DNA from: JBOFHT01 sp051649785
GTDB taxonomy: Archaea > Methanobacteriota > Methanobacteria > Methanobacteriales > Methanobacteriaceae
Reading direction: 5' to 3'
Assembly (NCBI GenBank): GCA_051649785.1
Contig: JBOFHT010000047.1
Location: forward strand, 1-34,006
DNA: 34,006 nucleotides
Part shown: piece by piece, positions 1 to 8,190 of the stretch
Numbering within the stretch: position 1 is the first letter of the stretch
Layout of the letters: every line of letters starts with the position of its first letter
Program-made: the position numbers and the translations under genes
Notes under the pieces: model-generated
The model's input: only the letters and a program-made list of their open reading frames with translations
What the model was told of the DNA's origin: nothing
Databases searched by the model: none

Positions 1-187
1 AGAAACTGTTAAGATTATAAAAGATTTAGTTGAATAAAATCACTAAAATCAAATAGGACAAAAAAATTGAAAAGGGAATTAGAATAAAAAAATAAAGAAA
101 TTAGTAAAATAAATAAAAAATAAAAAAATAAAATGGTAATAATTGATATACTTTAAATTTAAAAGCCAATAGCGAGTTTGTGAGAAA

Positions 188-991
188 ATGAGTAGTAAAT
201 CTTTAGTAAGGGACTATATGACCAAAAATGTAATAACTGTAAAACCTGAAACACCTAATAAAGAAGTAATAAGCCTAATGAAGAGTACAGAACATGACGG
301 TTTTCCAGTTGTGGATAATGAAGACAAAATAGCAGGAATTGTAACAGCATACGATCTTCTTTTAAAAGATTGGGATGAAACTGTTAATGAAATTATGTCA
401 CAAGATGTAGTTGTTGCAGAAAAAAATATGTCTATTAATGATGCTTCAAGAGTAATGTTTAGAAGAGGAATATCTAGGTTACCTGTTGTAGATAGAAAAG
501 GTTTTGTTGTAGGGATAATTACTAATACTGATATGGTTAGATCACATATTGAGCGTTCTACACCAACAAAAGTTAGCTATTTCCAAAATACCTTAGAACA
601 ATTATATGGGGTTAAAAGTCATTTAAAACGAAAAGATGTTGAAGCAGGTAAATTAAGACCAACACAAGATAAAATTTATGCTGATGAATTAGAAGGCCGT
701 ACTTACGAGCTTAAAAGAGGATTAGCTGAGCCAGCTATTGTTGTAAAAACTGGAAATAGATACATTCTTGTTGATGGGCACCACCGTGCAGTTGCTGCAA
801 CTAAATTAGGCTGTGAAAAAATAGATGCTTATGTAATAGAATTAGAAAAGGATTTAAAGTTAGGGATGGAAAAAACCGCAGATTCTAGTGGAATTTATAC
901 CTTTGATGACATTAATATTATTGATGATTCCCAACATCCATTAATAGCTATAACAGAAAGTATACAAAAAAGTAAAAAGAGAGAAGAATAA
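188..991 (+). CDS. CBS-pair protein with C-terminal ParB-like domain
   Basis: This 267-residue soluble protein has two CBS domains at about residues 8-62 and 65-120; each follows the usual pattern of an x-x-x-M-T/S start and a final VVD..G.I.GI(V/I)T. CBS pairs generally bind adenine nucleotides and act as sensors. After a linker, residues 155-222 resemble the ParB/sulfiredoxin-fold domain, with the signature DGHHR at 196-200 followed by A-A-x-K-L-G. That motif in ParB-like proteins binds or hydrolyses a nucleotide. The ATG is preceded by GTGAG, a weak Shine-Dalgarno site. A T-rich stretch directly after the stop fits an archaeal terminator. The domain calls are secure; the substrate and cellular role are unknown. 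A ligand-controlled nucleotide-binding protein is an inference. Confidence 0.85.
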   Translation: MSSKSLVRDYMTKNVITVKPETPNKEVISLMKSTEHDGFPVVDNEDKIAGIVTAYDLLLKDWDETVNEIMSQDVVVAEKNMSINDASRVMFRRGISRLPVVDRKGFVVGIITNTDMVRSHIERSTPTKVSYFQNTLEQLYGVKSHLKRKDVEAGKLRPTQDKIYADELEGRTYELKRGLAEPAIVVKTGNRYILVDGHHRAVAATKLGCEKIDAYVIELEKDLKLGMEKTADSSGIYTFDDINIIDDSQHPLIAITESIQKSKKREE

Positions 992-1012
992 TTCTATTCT
1001 TTTTTATTCTTT
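992..1012 (+). terminator. T-rich terminator after the CBS/ParB-like gene
   Basis: Starting one base after the stop codon there is a T-rich tract with a run of seven T. Archaeal RNA polymerase commonly stops at such oligo-T tracts without a hairpin. The call rests only on composition and position. Confidence 0.45.
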
Positions 1013-1066
1013 AAAAAAAAATCTAGATAAAAAAATCTAGGTATTAAAGATAATATTAAAGATATT

Positions 1067-1402
1067 ATGGAAAACAATGCTAACAATAATACTAATATTA
1101 TAGTTAATAATACTAATATTGAAATTATAAAAAAAGTATATTCCACCTTAGAACTTCGTAGAGATAATCCTACTGATTCATACACATCTAATATTATGAA
1201 AGATGGTGAAAAACTAGGGGAAGATAAAATACTAGAAAAAATTGGTGAAGAAGCTGCTGAAGTAATTATTGCTTCTAAAAACAACGAAAATCTAGTTGAA
1301 GAATCCGTAGATTTAATTTTTCATACATTATTGCTACTTGTAAAAAAAGAGGTTTCATTAGAAGAGCTTTTATCTGAGTTTGAAAAACGTCACAGCTCTT
1401 AA
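1067..1402 (+). CDS. hisE: phosphoribosyl-ATP pyrophosphohydrolase HisE
   Basis: HisE hydrolyses phosphoribosyl-ATP to phosphoribosyl-AMP and pyrophosphate, the second step of histidine synthesis, in the cytoplasm. The all-alpha MazG-like fold is shown by GEEAAEV at residues 60-66 and by E-E-S-V-D at 78-82, the acidic residues that hold magnesium and pyrophosphate. Length is 111 residues against about 95-105 in the family. The excess is an asparagine-rich N-terminal tail (residues 2-18) that looks like an expanded low-complexity addition. No strong ribosome site precedes the ATG, but no other in-frame ATG comes before the conserved core. No other his genes are in the window, so it stands alone here. 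Confidence 0.92.
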   Translation: MENNANNNTNIIVNNTNIEIIKKVYSTLELRRDNPTDSYTSNIMKDGEKLGEDKILEKIGEEAAEVIIASKNNENLVEESVDLIFHTLLLLVKKEVSLEELLSEFEKRHSS

Positions 1403-1558
1403 ATTATTTAAATTAAAAAAAGTAAATAGATAATTATTTAAATTAATTAACTAGTGGTTATTATAAACTAATTAAATTAGTTAATTAAATTAATAAATTA
1501 AATAAAATTAATACAATCAACACAATAAGTAAATTTTATCATCACCAATTTAACAGAT

Positions 1559-2176
1559 TTATAAAATATATTCCATATGGTGCATTTCTTTTTTCTTATT
1601 TCTCCAGTTAATAGAGTCTTTGCCAAATGTTTTAAAGCCAAGTTTTTCATAAACATATCGTGCATGATTATTATTTAATTCAGCATCTAATATAAGTCTT
1701 TTAAATCCTCTTTTTCTAGCTAAATCTAAGACTTTATTTATCATTATTGGACCGATACCCTTGCCTCTCTGATTTGAGCTAACAGATAGTTCAGCTAAAT
1801 ATAAGTCATCTTCTTCAATTTCAGATAATATGCGGCTGAATTGATAATTCATATAAAAAAATTTCAAGCCATTTCTAATTCCAGCTATTTTTAAAATAGA
1901 AAAAAACTTAGAAAGTTTCTTTTTTGAGATTTTTGCTTCTTTAGTTTCTAAATAGCAAAGGGCAATAATTGTCCCTGGATCCTTATTATCATCAGGGTCT
2001 TCAAAAACATAGAATTCCTTGTTATCTGTAGCTCCACTTAAAGCTAAAGCTGAAAAAACTTTAATATATCCCCCATTTGGAAAATAGTAATTCACAGTTT
2101 CAAAGTCTGTAGAAGCCATAAGATTTGCAAATTCTTTAATATCATGTTTATCTTTATTAAATCGAACTAGCTCCAT
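1559..2176 (-). CDS. GNAT-family N-acetyltransferase
   Basis: This is a GCN5-related acetyltransferase of 205 residues. The acetyl-CoA binding segment is at about residues 136-142 (Q-R-G-K-G-I-G), preceded by a strand L-A-E-L-S-V and followed by the helix I-M-I-N-K-V-L-D-L-A. The C-terminal Y-E-K-L-G-F motif closes the fold. The acceptor is unknown. I chose ATG at 2176 because AGTGAT lies just upstream at the spacing used by other genes here. An ATG at 2188 would add four residues but lacks such a site. The gene is followed 50 bases upstream by larB in the same direction, so co-transcription is possible. Confidence 0.82.
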   Translation of the reverse strand: MELVRFNKDKHDIKEFANLMASTDFETVNYYFPNGGYIKVFSALALSGATDNKEFYVFEDPDDNKDPGTIIALCYLETKEAKISKKKLSKFFSILKIAGIRNGLKFFYMNYQFSRILSEIEEDDLYLAELSVSSNQRGKGIGPIMINKVLDLARKRGFKRLILDAELNNNHARYVYEKLGFKTFGKDSINWRNKKKEMHHMEYIL

Positions 2177-2229
2177 AATATCACTCATAAAATTCTCATT
2201 AATATCCTAATTAATGCTAACTTACGGCA

Positions 2230-3246
2230 TTATTTACCTTCTAAATTTTTAATCATTTTAATTGCAAATGCTGCTGCACCAAAGCCATTGTCAATATTTA
2301 CAACAGCTATCCCTGGAGCACAAGACTGTAACATTGCATAAAGTGCTGTTTTTCCTTTTCCACCTACTCCATAACCAACAGAAGTAGGAACACCAATAAC
2401 AGGAATGTCAACAAGACCAGCTACAACAGATGGAAGAGCTCCCTCCATTCCAGCAAAAACAAGAAGAATTTTAACATTTTCCTGAACCATATTAGCTAGT
2501 TTTGGAAAAAGACGATGAATACCAGCTACTCCAACATCATATGATGTAATGACATCAAAACCACTTTCTTCACAAACAATTCTAGCCTCTTCAGCATAAG
2601 GAATATCTGAGGTTCCAGCACTTATAATTCCAATATTTCCTTGATATTTAATGTTATTAAAATCATTGGCATTAGAATTAGGAGTAGAATTAGGAATAGA
2701 GTTAGGATTAGAGTTAGATTTAAAATTATAATCAGCGTTGTTACTACGAATAATTAATATTCTAGCTTTTTTATTATATTCCATAGTATAATTAGTATTG
2801 TTACAATCATCCATAATAGAAGAATTAATATTATTTTTTAAATTATCATATCTATCATTTTTAAGACGGGTAATAATCAAACTATGGTTATTTAATTTAT
2901 TATTAATAATCGAGCTATTGTTAAAGTTAGAGTTAGAATTAGAATTATGATCCTGATTAGAACTATTATTAGAACTATGATTATCCCTACAACATCTACC
3001 ACCAATATCTTTAATATCAATATCATTATTACAAAAAGCACTGATAATAGCAATTAAATCATCATCATCTTTTCCTTCAGCTAAAACTGCCTCAGGAAAG
3101 CCAGTTCTATCTTGACGTGATGTGTCAAAATTAGCTAAGCTAGCTATTTCCATGATATTATTATATTTGTTATTAGATTTTAAAATTTTTTCTGCATCTT
3201 CAACAGATATTTCATTATTTTTAAGCTTTTTAAGAATTTCTCTCAT
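2230..3246 (-). CDS. larB: LarB, nickel-pincer cofactor synthase (NCAIR mutase-like)
   Basis: LarB carboxylates and hydrolyses nicotinic acid adenine dinucleotide to pyridinium-3,5-biscarboxylic acid mononucleotide, the first step to the nickel-pincer nucleotide of lactate racemase and related enzymes. The PurE-like core at residues 203-325 shows S-A-G-T-S-D-I-P, Y-D-V-G-V-A-G-I-H-R, A-G-M-E-G-A-L-P-S-V and V-P-T-S-V-G-Y-G. Cys309 in L-Q-S-C-A fits the cysteine that forms the covalent substrate adduct in characterised LarB. The family is usually near 250 residues. Here 338 residues result from asparagine/serine-rich tracts at about 85-121 and 175-199 between the N-terminal helix region and the core. 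The SD is AAGGCGAT before the ATG. No larA, larC or larE is in the window. It is divergent from hypF, another nickel-enzyme gene. Confidence 0.9.
   Translation of the reverse strand: MREILKKLKNNEISVEDAEKILKSNNKYNNIMEIASLANFDTSRQDRTGFPEAVLAEGKDDDDLIAIISAFCNNDIDIKDIGGRCCRDNHSSNNSSNQDHNSNSNSNFNNSSIINNKLNNHSLIITRLKNDRYDNLKNNINSSIMDDCNNTNYTMEYNKKARILIIRSNNADYNFKSNSNPNSIPNSTPNSNANDFNNIKYQGNIGIISAGTSDIPYAEEARIVCEESGFDVITSYDVGVAGIHRLFPKLANMVQENVKILLVFAGMEGALPSVVAGLVDIPVIGVPTSVGYGVGGKGKTALYAMLQSCAPGIAVVNIDNGFGAAAFAIKMIKNLEGK
2672..2725 (-). repeat. degenerate hexanucleotide-like tandem repeat inside larB
   Basis: On the plus strand the tract repeats variants of TTAGGA/TTAGAG/TTAGAA about eight times. 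Read on the coding strand it yields alternating Asn-Ser/Pro-Asn units (residues about 175-193 of LarB). It looks like a slippage-born insertion that kept the frame. Confidence 0.6.
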
Positions 3247-3606
3247 TTAATCGCCTTATTATTTAAGGATATTAATTATGTTGACTAGATTAGTTATAGT
3301 AGTGATATTAGTGATAAATAAAGTAATTGTAGTTAAAATAATAATAATAAGATTAATGGTAATGATAATTGTAATGGTGATATTAATACTGATAATTTTA
3401 ATGATGGAAACGACATTGCAGATGGAAATGAATATAATAATAAATATATAATAAAATGTTCTTATATTATTTATGACAATATAATATATTATAATATATA
3501 GATTTCCATATATTAATATTTTTAATAAAAATGAGCCAAATATTAGAATATATAACATATTTATTAAATGTATAGATACAAAAATACCTGAAAACAAGTT
3601 GATAAT
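3247..3606. other. larB-hypF divergent intergenic region, low complexity
   Basis: This 360-base AT-rich stretch lies between the divergent starts of larB and hypF and must hold both promoters. It is rich in AAT/ATA triplets. One plus-strand frame reads as an asparagine-rich open stretch without family resemblance, and the long minus-strand frame is leucine/isoleucine low complexity. I see no convincing gene. Confidence 0.5.
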
Positions 3607-6090
3607 TTGAAAATAGCTAGAATAAAAGTTGAAGGAATTGTTCAAGGAGTCGGATTTAGGCCAAATATTTATAGGCTAGCTACGGCTTTGAAGCTGAAAG
3701 GGTATGTTAAAAATTTAGGAAATATTGTTGAAATTGTAGTTTCTGGAAATGAATCAGTAATTGCCCAGTTTTTAGAAGATATTAAGATAAAAACTCCACC
3801 AATATCTAAAATAAATAACATGAGTGTAGAATGGTTTAGTGAAATCTCTGAAAACAAGCCCAAAATTCAGCAAAATGAAAATTTCCAAATATATGAAAGT
3901 TCTAATGAATTTTCAGGTACTTCAGTTATTCCTGCAGATATAGCTACATGTGACACCTGTTTAGAAGATATTAATACCTCAAATAGTTCTCGTTTTAATT
4001 ATCCATTTACTGCTTGTACTGATTGTGGACCTCGTTTTACTGTTATTGAATCATTACCTTATGACAGAGATAAAACAACAATGGATAAATTTCCATTATG
4101 TAAAGAATGTTTAGATGAATATACAAACCCATTAGATAGGCGTTATCATGCAGAAGCTAGTTGCTGTATCAAATGTGGGCCTGAATTTAGTCTATTTAAA
4201 AATAAATGGAAAAATAATTGGAAAAGCAATAGTAATAATCAAAAAACTCATTTTAATAAAAATATAACTAAAATAAAAACTGACGACCCTATAAAAACAG
4301 TTACCGAGCTATTAGACAAAGGAAAAATACTAGCCATTAAAGGAATTGGAGGAACACATTTAGTATCTAATGGAGAAGATAAATTAGCTATTAAAACTAT
4401 GCGAAAACGCCTTAAACGATTTAATCAACCATTTGCAGTAATGTCTAAAGATTTAGCTACTATTAAAACATATGCTCAACTAAGTCATTCAGAAGAAAAA
4501 GCTATTATTTCACGTAGACGACCGATAGTTGTTTTAAAAAAGTCAAAAGACTATGATTTTCCCAAAGAACTAGCACCAGAACTACATACTATTGGAGTAA
4601 TGCTACCTTATGCTCCATTACACCATATACTTTTTAAATATGCAAAAAGTAGTGTTTATATCATGACTTCAGCCAATATGCCCGGAGAACCAATGATGAT
4701 AAACAATACTGAAATTGTGGAAAATCTAAGTGAAATAGCTGATTATTTTTTATTACATAATAGAAAAATAGCTAATCGCTGTGATGATTCAGTAATAAGG
4801 TTTAGAAATAATGATTTATCATTTATAAGACGTTCCAGAGGTTATACTCCAGAACCTTATGATTTAAGTTATTTAAACAATTCAAAGTTGTCTAATGAAG
4901 TTATAGATTCAAAAAATATCTTATCACTTGGTCCTGAGCTAGATGTAACATTTGCAATTACAAAATCTAATTTATGCTATGTTTCACAACATATCGGAAA
5001 TACAAATAAATTTAGAACCTATGAGTTCTTAAAAAATGCTATTAATCATTTAATGGAAATAACGAAAACAAATAACTTTGATATAATTACTCATGATCTT
5101 CACCCTCAATTTTTCACAACTAAATTAGCTAAAGAATTAAAAGATGAATTTAATTGTGAAACAGTAGCTATTCAACACCATCATGCCCATGCTGCTGCTT
5201 TAGCTTGTGATAATGAAGTTGATGAATTGATTTGTATAGCTGCTGATGGAGTTGGCTATGGTGATGATGGTAATTCTTGGGGAGGAGAAATATTATACAG
5301 TGATATTAGTAGTTACAAACGTTTAGGTGCTTTAAGAAATCAAAAAATGCCTGGAGGAGATATTTCAACTAGATATCCTGTTAGAATAATGGCGTCTATT
5401 TTATCAAATTCTGATGAGTATATCAATGATAATAATGGTAGTGGAGATAATATGGAAGGTCTAAAAAAGCTAGAAATCCTGCTAAAAGAAAATTATTCAC
5501 TCCAGTTCCCCCATGGACACTCTGAAATTGATTTACTTATAAAACAATTAAATAAAAACTTTAATACATCTATCACTAGTAGTACCGGACGTGTTCTTGA
5601 TTCTATTGCAGCTGCTTTGGGAATTTGTACTGAGAGAACCTATGAAGGAGAATCTGCTATGAAATTAGAGTCTGTAGCATACTATGGCCAAGAAACATTC
5701 AAAATTGATACCCCCATAATCAAAGAAGATTACACATCCCCTGATGGAAAAACTAATAAAATTCCAGTACTAGATACTTCGTGGATATTAAATGAAGTTG
5801 TTTCAAATATAAATAAAGGCGAAAATATTGCAAATATTGCACTAGCTGGGCAAAAAGCAGTAGCTATAGGATTAGCTAAACTTAGTGTAGAAATAGCTAA
5901 TAAAAAAGGAGTAGAAGTTATTGGAGGAACTGGTGGAGTATTTTATAACGAAGCTATTAGTAAAGTAATAAAAGATTATGTTGAGAGCGAAGGATTTAAG
6001 TTTATTCAGCATAAAAACTCCTGTGCAGGTGATGGTTCAGTTGCACTTGGGCAAGCAGCTATTGTAAGTAAAAATTATAATTATGATTAA
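3607..6090 (+). CDS. hypF: HypF carbamoyltransferase for [NiFe]-hydrogenase maturation
   Basis: HypF uses carbamoyl phosphate and ATP to carbamoylate the C-terminal cysteine of HypE, the source of the CN ligands of the [NiFe] centre. The acylphosphatase domain is at residues 1-92 with V-Q-G-V-G-F-R-P-N at 12-20. Zinc-finger cysteine pairs lie at 115/118, 137/140, 165/168 and 187/190. A YrdC-like domain follows from about 225 to 420, and a Kae1-like domain runs to the end, with H-D-L-H-P and H-H-H-A-H-A metal/nucleotide motifs. Length is 827 residues against about 750-780, owing to Asn/Lys-rich insertions at about 198-221 and near the middle of the Kae1 domain. The start is TTG: the acylphosphatase domain begins right there and no in-frame ATG precedes it. 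Its target here is most likely the Frh hydrogenase about 20 kb away. Confidence 0.95.
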   Translation: MKIARIKVEGIVQGVGFRPNIYRLATALKLKGYVKNLGNIVEIVVSGNESVIAQFLEDIKIKTPPISKINNMSVEWFSEISENKPKIQQNENFQIYESSNEFSGTSVIPADIATCDTCLEDINTSNSSRFNYPFTACTDCGPRFTVIESLPYDRDKTTMDKFPLCKECLDEYTNPLDRRYHAEASCCIKCGPEFSLFKNKWKNNWKSNSNNQKTHFNKNITKIKTDDPIKTVTELLDKGKILAIKGIGGTHLVSNGEDKLAIKTMRKRLKRFNQPFAVMSKDLATIKTYAQLSHSEEKAIISRRRPIVVLKKSKDYDFPKELAPELHTIGVMLPYAPLHHILFKYAKSSVYIMTSANMPGEPMMINNTEIVENLSEIADYFLLHNRKIANRCDDSVIRFRNNDLSFIRRSRGYTPEPYDLSYLNNSKLSNEVIDSKNILSLGPELDVTFAITKSNLCYVSQHIGNTNKFRTYEFLKNAINHLMEITKTNNFDIITHDLHPQFFTTKLAKELKDEFNCETVAIQHHHAHAAALACDNEVDELICIAADGVGYGDDGNSWGGEILYSDISSYKRLGALRNQKMPGGDISTRYPVRIMASILSNSDEYINDNNGSGDNMEGLKKLEILLKENYSLQFPHGHSEIDLLIKQLNKNFNTSITSSTGRVLDSIAAALGICTERTYEGESAMKLESVAYYGQETFKIDTPIIKEDYTSPDGKTNKIPVLDTSWILNEVVSNINKGENIANIALAGQKAVAIGLAKLSVEIANKKGVEVIGGTGGVFYNEAISKVIKDYVESEGFKFIQHKNSCAGDGSVALGQAAIVSKNYNYD

Positions 6091-6233
6091 AACAGCTAGT
6101 AATATAGCCCTTAAATTAAAAATAAATGTCAGAACAATATTAATATAAAATTATTATTATTATTATTATTAGCATTACTATTTGCATTATCAGCAAAACT
6201 TAGCCGAATATAGCTAAAAATGTAATAAATAAT

Positions 6234-6284
6234 AAAAAAATAGAAAAAATGAAAAGGGAAAAATAGAAAAAAAGTAAAAGAAAT
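6234..6284 (-). terminator. T-rich terminator region after dnaJ
   Basis: Read on the minus strand, the bases just after the dnaJ stop contain several runs of four to seven T separated by a few bases. This is the usual form of an archaeal oligo-T terminator cluster. No strong hairpin is present. Confidence 0.45.
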
Positions 6285-6309
6285 ATAATAAATTAATATT
6301 TAAGGAATT

Positions 6310-7467
6310 CTAATGATTTATTGCATCTTTCACTTTGTCAAAGAATCCTTTTTCAAATGTGTGAATTTCATCACCACTTACATCTGCAAAGTCTTTTAGG
6401 ATTTTCTTTTGCTCATCACTTATTTTACGAGGAATTACAACACTTACAGTAACATAAAGATTACCTTTACCGTGTCTATTTAAGAAAGGCATTCCTTGCT
6501 CCCTTAATCTGAAAACAGTTCCACTTTGAGTTCCAGCAGGGATTTTAAGGTCAACAGCACCATCAATTGTTGGGACTTCAACAGTAGCTCCTAGTGTAGC
6601 TTGAACAAAACTAATTGGTTTTTCAAAGTAAAGGTTGCTACCTTCTCTTTCAAAGTTTTTATTATGCTTAACATGAATTGTAATTATTAAATCACCATAA
6701 GGTGCACCAACATCACCAGCATTACCTTCACCACCTACTCTAAGACGGGAGCCAGAATCAACACCATTAGGTATTTTAACGTGTATTGTCTTACGTTCTC
6801 TTACTTTTCCTTTGCCGTTACATGTATGACATGGCTCTGTGATTATTTTACCCTCACCATTACAATTCCTACATACATCAACACTTACCATTTGCCCAAG
6901 GAATGTATTTTGTACTTTTTTTACTTGACCAGTTCCACCACAGGTTTGACAAATTGGAGTTTCGCTTCCAGGTTCGGCTTTTGAGCCATTACATGTATTA
7001 CAGGTTTTATAATGGCGAATATCAATATCTTTTTCAATACCACTAGATGCTTCTTCAAGAGTGATTTCCAAGTCAAAGAATATATCTTGACCTCTTTGAG
7101 GTCCATGGTTTTGTCTACCCGCACCTCCACCACGACCACCAAATATATCAAAGATATTATTAAAATCAAAGCCAGCTCCACCACCACGGCCACCAAATAT
7201 ATCTTCAAAATTAATATTACGGAAAATATCTTCATTGGAAAAGCCATCCATTCCTGCATGACCATATTGATCATATTTTTGGCGTTTTTCATCGTCTGAT
7301 AAAACAGCATAAGCTTCACTAATTTCTTTAAACTTTTCTGTTGCTCCTTCGTCTTCACTTACATCAGGATGGTATTTAATAGCTAGTTTTTTATAAGCTT
7401 TCTTAATTGTTTTAGAGTCATTTCCTTTTTCAACCCCTAAAACTTCATAATAGTCACGCTTTGACAT
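6310..7467 (-). CDS. dnaJ: DnaJ (Hsp40) co-chaperone
   Basis: This class I J-protein stimulates the DnaK ATPase and delivers unfolded substrates. The J-domain is at residues 4-68 with H-P-D at 33-35. A Gly/Phe-rich region (about 85-120) contains repeated G-G-R-G-G-G-A-G blocks. The zinc centre (about 150-215) has four C-x-x-C pairs, the first being C-N-T-C-N-G. The C-terminal beta-sandwich substrate domains follow. The 385-residue length is normal. The start ATG has GGTGA six bases upstream. It is third in the order grpE-dnaK-dnaJ on the minus strand but is separated from dnaK by more than 700 bases, so it probably has its own promoter. Confidence 0.97.
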   Translation of the reverse strand: MSKRDYYEVLGVEKGNDSKTIKKAYKKLAIKYHPDVSEDEGATEKFKEISEAYAVLSDDEKRQKYDQYGHAGMDGFSNEDIFRNINFEDIFGGRGGGAGFDFNNIFDIFGGRGGGAGRQNHGPQRGQDIFFDLEITLEEASSGIEKDIDIRHYKTCNTCNGSKAEPGSETPICQTCGGTGQVKKVQNTFLGQMVSVDVCRNCNGEGKIITEPCHTCNGKGKVRERKTIHVKIPNGVDSGSRLRVGGEGNAGDVGAPYGDLIITIHVKHNKNFEREGSNLYFEKPISFVQATLGATVEVPTIDGAVDLKIPAGTQSGTVFRLREQGMPFLNRHGKGNLYVTVSVVIPRKISDEQKKILKDFADVSGDEIHTFEKGFFDKVKDAINH

Positions 7468-8190
7468 TTATTCACCTAAAATATTAATATTTGAATTATT
7501 TTTGTTAATTTGGTTAATATAAATAATGCAATTAATGTAAATTTAATAATTATTAGTGTTAATGTTATTATCAATGTTAGTATTATTAGTATGGTTGTGA
7601 TTACTATTAATATAGTATTAATGTAAATTTAACAATTTTTAGTGTTGATAAGTTATAACTACTAAAATTATTAGTATGATTGTGATACTAGGATTATTAT
7701 TATTATTATTATTATTGCTAGTACTAGTAATGTTATTGTTATCTTATTTATTATTATCCTAGTTATTATAATTATTATGAATATGAGATTTATTATTGTC
7801 AATAGTATAAGTATTAATATTATCAATATTGGCATTAATATTTTTATTTTTATTAATATTGATATTAGTATTATTTCTATTATAATTATCAGTATTAATT
7901 ATAAAATTAGCTATAAATAGATTAATAATATTAATATTAAAGTTAAAAATAGGTATTAATCAAATAATAAGGAAATTAAAGAGGTTTAAAATGTTAATAA
8001 TATTAATTATGGGAATATCTGAAACACTGCATAACATACTAATGTGAATTACAGTAATAATTTAAATAATAAAATTAAAGCTAGTAATGGCATAACTAGC
8101 TAGAACTAAATTGAAATCCTTATTTATTGAATTAATAGCTAAATTAATTGATTATTTAATGAGTTATTTAATAGGTTACTTAATAGAAAC
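7468..8190. other. long dnaK-dnaJ intergenic region, low complexity
   Basis: This 723-base region has no supported gene. It is nearly pure A/T with scattered GT steps, an ATT triplet run at about 7691-7713, and an imperfect tandem duplication near the dnaJ end (see the repeat entry). A seven-base inverted repeat, AGCTAGT/ACTAGCT, lies at 8079-8101, about 90 bases past the dnaK stop, and could form a weak hairpin. The dnaJ promoter should lie in the first 100-200 bases upstream of 7467. Confidence 0.5.
7531..7700. repeat. imperfect tandem duplication, period about 86 bp
   Basis: ATTAATGTAAATTTA occurs at 7531 and again at 7617. ATTAGTAT(G/A)(G/A)TTGTGAT occurs at 7585 and again at 7670. The two blocks keep the same order and an 85-86 base offset, so the stretch is a diverged two-copy tandem duplication upstream of dnaJ. 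Confidence 0.55.

Noticed and set aside
3259..3645. Minus-strand open frame of 128 codons upstream of hypF
   Set aside because: Almost only Ile, Thr, Asn and Leu from A/T triplets, it overlaps the hypF start and has no family pattern or ribosome site.
6781..7358. Several open frames inside dnaJ on either strand
   Set aside because: They are shadows of the conserved DnaJ reading frame; none has a family resemblance.
8079..8101. Hairpin AGCTAGT/ACTAGCT as dnaK terminator
   Set aside because: The stem is short, lies 90 bases past the stop and is not followed by a T run on the coding strand; noted only as a weak hairpin.
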